In this document: piece after piece, positions 62,097 through 64,000 of the stretch
Position numbering within the stretch: the stretch's first letter is position 1
Layout: every line of letters starts with the position of its first letter
Source: Marivivens sp.
GTDB lineage: Bacteria; Pseudomonadota; Alphaproteobacteria; Rhodobacterales; Rhodobacteraceae
Reading direction: 5' to 3'
DNA length: 64,000 nt
NCBI GenBank assembly: GCA_024642115.1
Contig: JAHEBU010000005.1
Span: 62,001-126,000, forward strand
Notes under the pieces: generated by a model
The model's input: the letters and a program-made list of their open reading frames with translations, nothing else
Database searches by the model: none
What the model was told of the DNA's origin: nothing
Program-made: the position numbers and the translations under genes

Positions 62097-62936
62097 GGAC
62101 ATATTTTAAGGCGTCGACGGAACTGGACCAACCGAGAACGCCGAGTATGCGGCAGAATTTAAAACGAGTTTCGTGAACCAGCTGTTCTCTGGCTGGTTCT
62201 CGAACCACAAATTCTATGATCGTGGGCCATCCTGAGTCAGAAGCCAGACACCGACCCTTGCCAACAACGCGGCCGCGTTTTGTGAAAAGGTCTATCGCCA
62301 CTGGGAACTGCGCAAGAACGACAAGGACCTGAATTTCGGTCACCCGCCCCGGATTTTTCTTGCTGGCTACAGCAGGGGGGGGCGGCGGTGATCGAGGCCG
62401 CCCATACCTCGGCCAAGTCCAAAATCCCGGTTCATAGACTGATCCCGTTTTGACGCGGTTGACAGATCCAACCTCACGAAGGTCGACGTGATCTGTTCGA
62501 ATGTGAAAATCGTGTATTACGCCCGCCGCGATCCAAAAGCGGGCTATCTCGGAGGGTTTGGCAATTGTGGCACCAAATCGGCGCCCTCGGTAAGTTATCT
62601 TGAAAAGTTATTCCATGGCACTCATGGGGCTATCGGCGGGTCGCCTGGGAAAACCGCGGGCAAATCCGGCAAGATCGAAGAAATGACGACAAACCAGAAA
62701 TTTGGTGCAGTTGCCGGGGGGGGTGTTTTGGGCGGTGCGCCAGGCGGCATCGCCGCCAAGAAACATGCTGACCAGAACGACTTTACCAATGTCACCGTCG
62801 CCCAAGATATGGCTTGCGCGGCCAAGGTGTGGGACTGGATGTCAAAGACGCTGATGGTCGCTCGAATGGCTTGGGTCGATCAGTCCGGAGGGTCTTTGGC
62901 CACTTTTGGCAACACATTTGTGGCCCGACCTTGTCG
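62097..62936 (+). pseudogene. Decayed alpha/beta-hydrolase (lipase-type) T6SS effector gene
   Basis: Three frames together encode one hydrolase-like protein, broken by several stops and indels. Order: GVDGTGPTENAEYAAEFKTS (DUF2235-like start), KFYDRGPS then a stop at 62233-62235, LANNAAAFCEKVYRHWELRK and IFLAGYSRGG (GxSxG nucleophile) ending at a run of eight Gs (62375-62382), then AAVIEAAHTSAKSKIPVHRL, FDAVDRSNLTKVDVICSNVK and LEKLFHGTHGAIGGSPG with a candidate catalytic histidine. A glycine-rich hydrophobic tail (FGAVAGGGVLGGAPGGIAAK) follows. Type VI lipase effectors have this layout and often sit beside tss genes. At least three frame changes argue for a dead gene; the substrate is unknown. 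Confidence 0.7.
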
Positions 62937-64000
62937 TCATCCCGATTGGGTGACGATCTCGTCGATCACTTCCTGATAGGCCCGTACCTCGGGCGGGGTA
63001 ACGGCCGGGGGCGGCGGGGCAGAGGCGACCCGCCCCCCGGTCCCGCCCATCTTGCGATCTGCCCAGGCTTTGAGGTCTGCAACCGTGAAATTTGCAAGGA
63101 ACGGGTTGGCCGACACGACGCCGCCCCCCATCACGTCGATGATCCGCTGGTTGTCTTGGGACGCCAGAACCGTCGCTGCCCCACCTGGCCCAAGGAAGTG
63201 TGCGAGGTACAACCGTCCCACCGTGATGTCATTGCCCCGCCCCCGCAGGAAACTTTCATTTTCGCGGGCCAGGTTCATCACCATCTCCCGGCTCAGGGTC
63301 GGATCGGTGCGCAGGGCAAGCAGGTCGGCGCGCGACATGGTGCTGGAAAGATCGGGGCGATAATCCCGCATCATCCGCAACCAGGTGCTTTCGATGAACT
63401 GACCCAGACCAGTGGCCGAGGACAGCGGATTACGGGCGTTTGCGTTGCCCCCGCTTTCCACATGGATGATCTGTTCCGTCAGCGCCTCGACGGCATTCGA
63501 CGCGACAACGGTTTCACCCGAACCACCGCCGCCCCCCGGCCCGGCGGGCATGTTCAGCGGGTCGATCGGATCACCCTTACTGTCGTGCACCTCGAAATGC
63601 AGGTGGGGACCCGTCGAGCGGCCCGTCGTTCCGACAAAGCCGATCAACTGACCCTGTGTCACCTCCATGCCCGCATGAATGCCCGGCGCGAACCGATCGA
63701 GGTGGGCATAGCGCGTCTGAAAACCATTCGGGTGGTCGATATAGACGACATTGCCATAGCTTTCGCTGCGATCCGCCCGGGTGATCCGCCCTGCGCCTGC
63801 TGCGTGGATTTCGGTCCCGGTGGGGGCCGCCCAATCTACGCCCGCATGCAGTCGCGCCTCTTTCAGGATGGGATGGAACCGGGGCCCGAAGGTGGACGAG
63901 ATCGGCGCGTTCACAGGGGCGATGAACCCTCCACCCAGCCCGCCAGAACCGCCCGAACTGCCGCTGCGCGGATTGAAGCAGGCAAAGCTTTGCCCGTCAT
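62937..64000 (-). CDS. M23 peptidase-lytic transglycosylase fusion (partial)
   Basis: The frame is open to the right edge, so the N-terminus is missing; at least 354 residues are visible. A Gly/Ser-rich stretch precedes the M23 endopeptidase domain, with zinc-ligand motifs HAGVDWAAPTGTEIHA and STGPHLHFEVHDSKG. A Gly linker leads to an SLT-type lytic transglycosylase domain with the glutamate in IIHVESGGNANARNPLSSAT and GLGQFIESTWLRMMRDYRPD. The two activities would cut peptide and glycan parts of peptidoglycan. Next to tss genes it may be a cell-wall effector or an enzyme opening the wall for T6SS assembly. It is convergent with the decayed effector gene. Confidence 0.85.
   Translation of the reverse strand, partial: DGQSFACFNPRSGSSGGSGGLGGGFIAPVNAPISSTFGPRFHPILKEARLHAGVDWAAPTGTEIHAAGAGRITRADRSESYGNVVYIDHPNGFQTRYAHLDRFAPGIHAGMEVTQGQLIGFVGTTGRSTGPHLHFEVHDSKGDPIDPLNMPAGPGGGGGSGETVVASNAVEALTEQIIHVESGGNANARNPLSSATGLGQFIESTWLRMMRDYRPDLSSTMSRADLLALRTDPTLSREMVMNLARENESFLRGRGNDITVGRLYLAHFLGPGGAATVLASQDNQRIIDVMGGGVVSANPFLANFTVADLKAWADRKMGGTGGRVASAPPPPAVTPPEVRAYQEVIDEIVTQSG

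Noticed and set aside
62375-62382. G8 tract as an active phase-variation switch
   Set aside because: Other stops and indels in the same gene would keep it off whatever the tract length, so decay is the simpler reading.
1-64000. tRNA or rRNA genes and insertion sequences
   Set aside because: No TPsiC-arm-like GGTTCRANYCC context in a cloverleaf, no rRNA-like segments and no transposase were seen by eye; a covariance-model search would be decisive.

Overview
The window is GC-rich, densely packed DNA with short intergenic gaps, many 1-8 base start/stop overlaps and frequent GTG starts. Gene content points to an alphaproteobacterium, most likely a Rhodobacteraceae member: RutR-controlled reductive pyrimidine degradation, a ChvE-GguAB sugar importer with a non-phosphorylative arabinose/galactose route, and a type VI secretion locus. 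The taxon is inferred from gene content and gene order only.

Layout. 1-5119 (minus): a glycan-type cluster with a TPR protein cut by the window edge, an unrecognised protein, a GT4 glycosyltransferase with an extra C-terminal domain, a Gfo/Idh/MocA oxidoreductase and a ThuA-like protein. 5204-8120: a YdeI-like protein, an ABM monooxygenase and an orphan HyuA-type hydantoinase/oxoprolinase subunit. 8281-15989: a pyrimidine catabolism operon (substrate-binding protein, two permeases, ATPase, dihydropyrimidinase, M20 amidohydrolase) with a divergent rutR and a perfect RutR box between them. A small GIY-YIG gene enclosed by 30-bp inverted repeats sits inside this operon. 16069-17955: kup. 18109-20749: preT-preA, the dihydropyrimidine dehydrogenase that starts the same pathway. 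Together these genes would import uracil/thymine, reduce the ring, open it and release the beta-amino acid.

20868-31027: KGSA dehydrogenase, sugar 1-dehydrogenase, aldonate dehydratase, AraD1/GguC, GguB, GguA and ChvE, with a divergent GbpR-like LysR regulator. This is a nearly complete sugar-to-2-oxoglutarate route without a recognisable lactonase. 30972-35179: a YnjBCD-like ABC system with a YnjF-like CDP-alcohol phosphatidyltransferase.

35341-44761: a nonulosonic (sialic-acid-like) acid locus in several transcription units: Gfo/Idh, NeuA-like, SDR; two tandem Kdo-transferase-like (GT30) genes and NeuC; a DxD glycosyltransferase and a GT29 sialyltransferase-like protein; NeuB; and a tyrosine phosphatase. 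It probably decorates a surface glycan. 44836-48752: a Pqi system with PqiA split into two genes, then PqiB and PqiC. aroQ follows on the opposite strand.

49320-64000: part of a type VI secretion locus (unknown protein, TagH/FHA, TssA, TssB, TssC, Hcp, TssE, TssF, TssG, TssH/ClpV), a decayed lipase-like effector gene, and a convergent M23 peptidase-lytic transglycosylase fusion cut by the window end. TssJ, K, L, M and VgrG are not in the window. I saw no tRNA, rRNA, CRISPR array or recognisable insertion sequence. No gene-free stretch exceeds 300 bases except the decayed effector region at 62069-62936.
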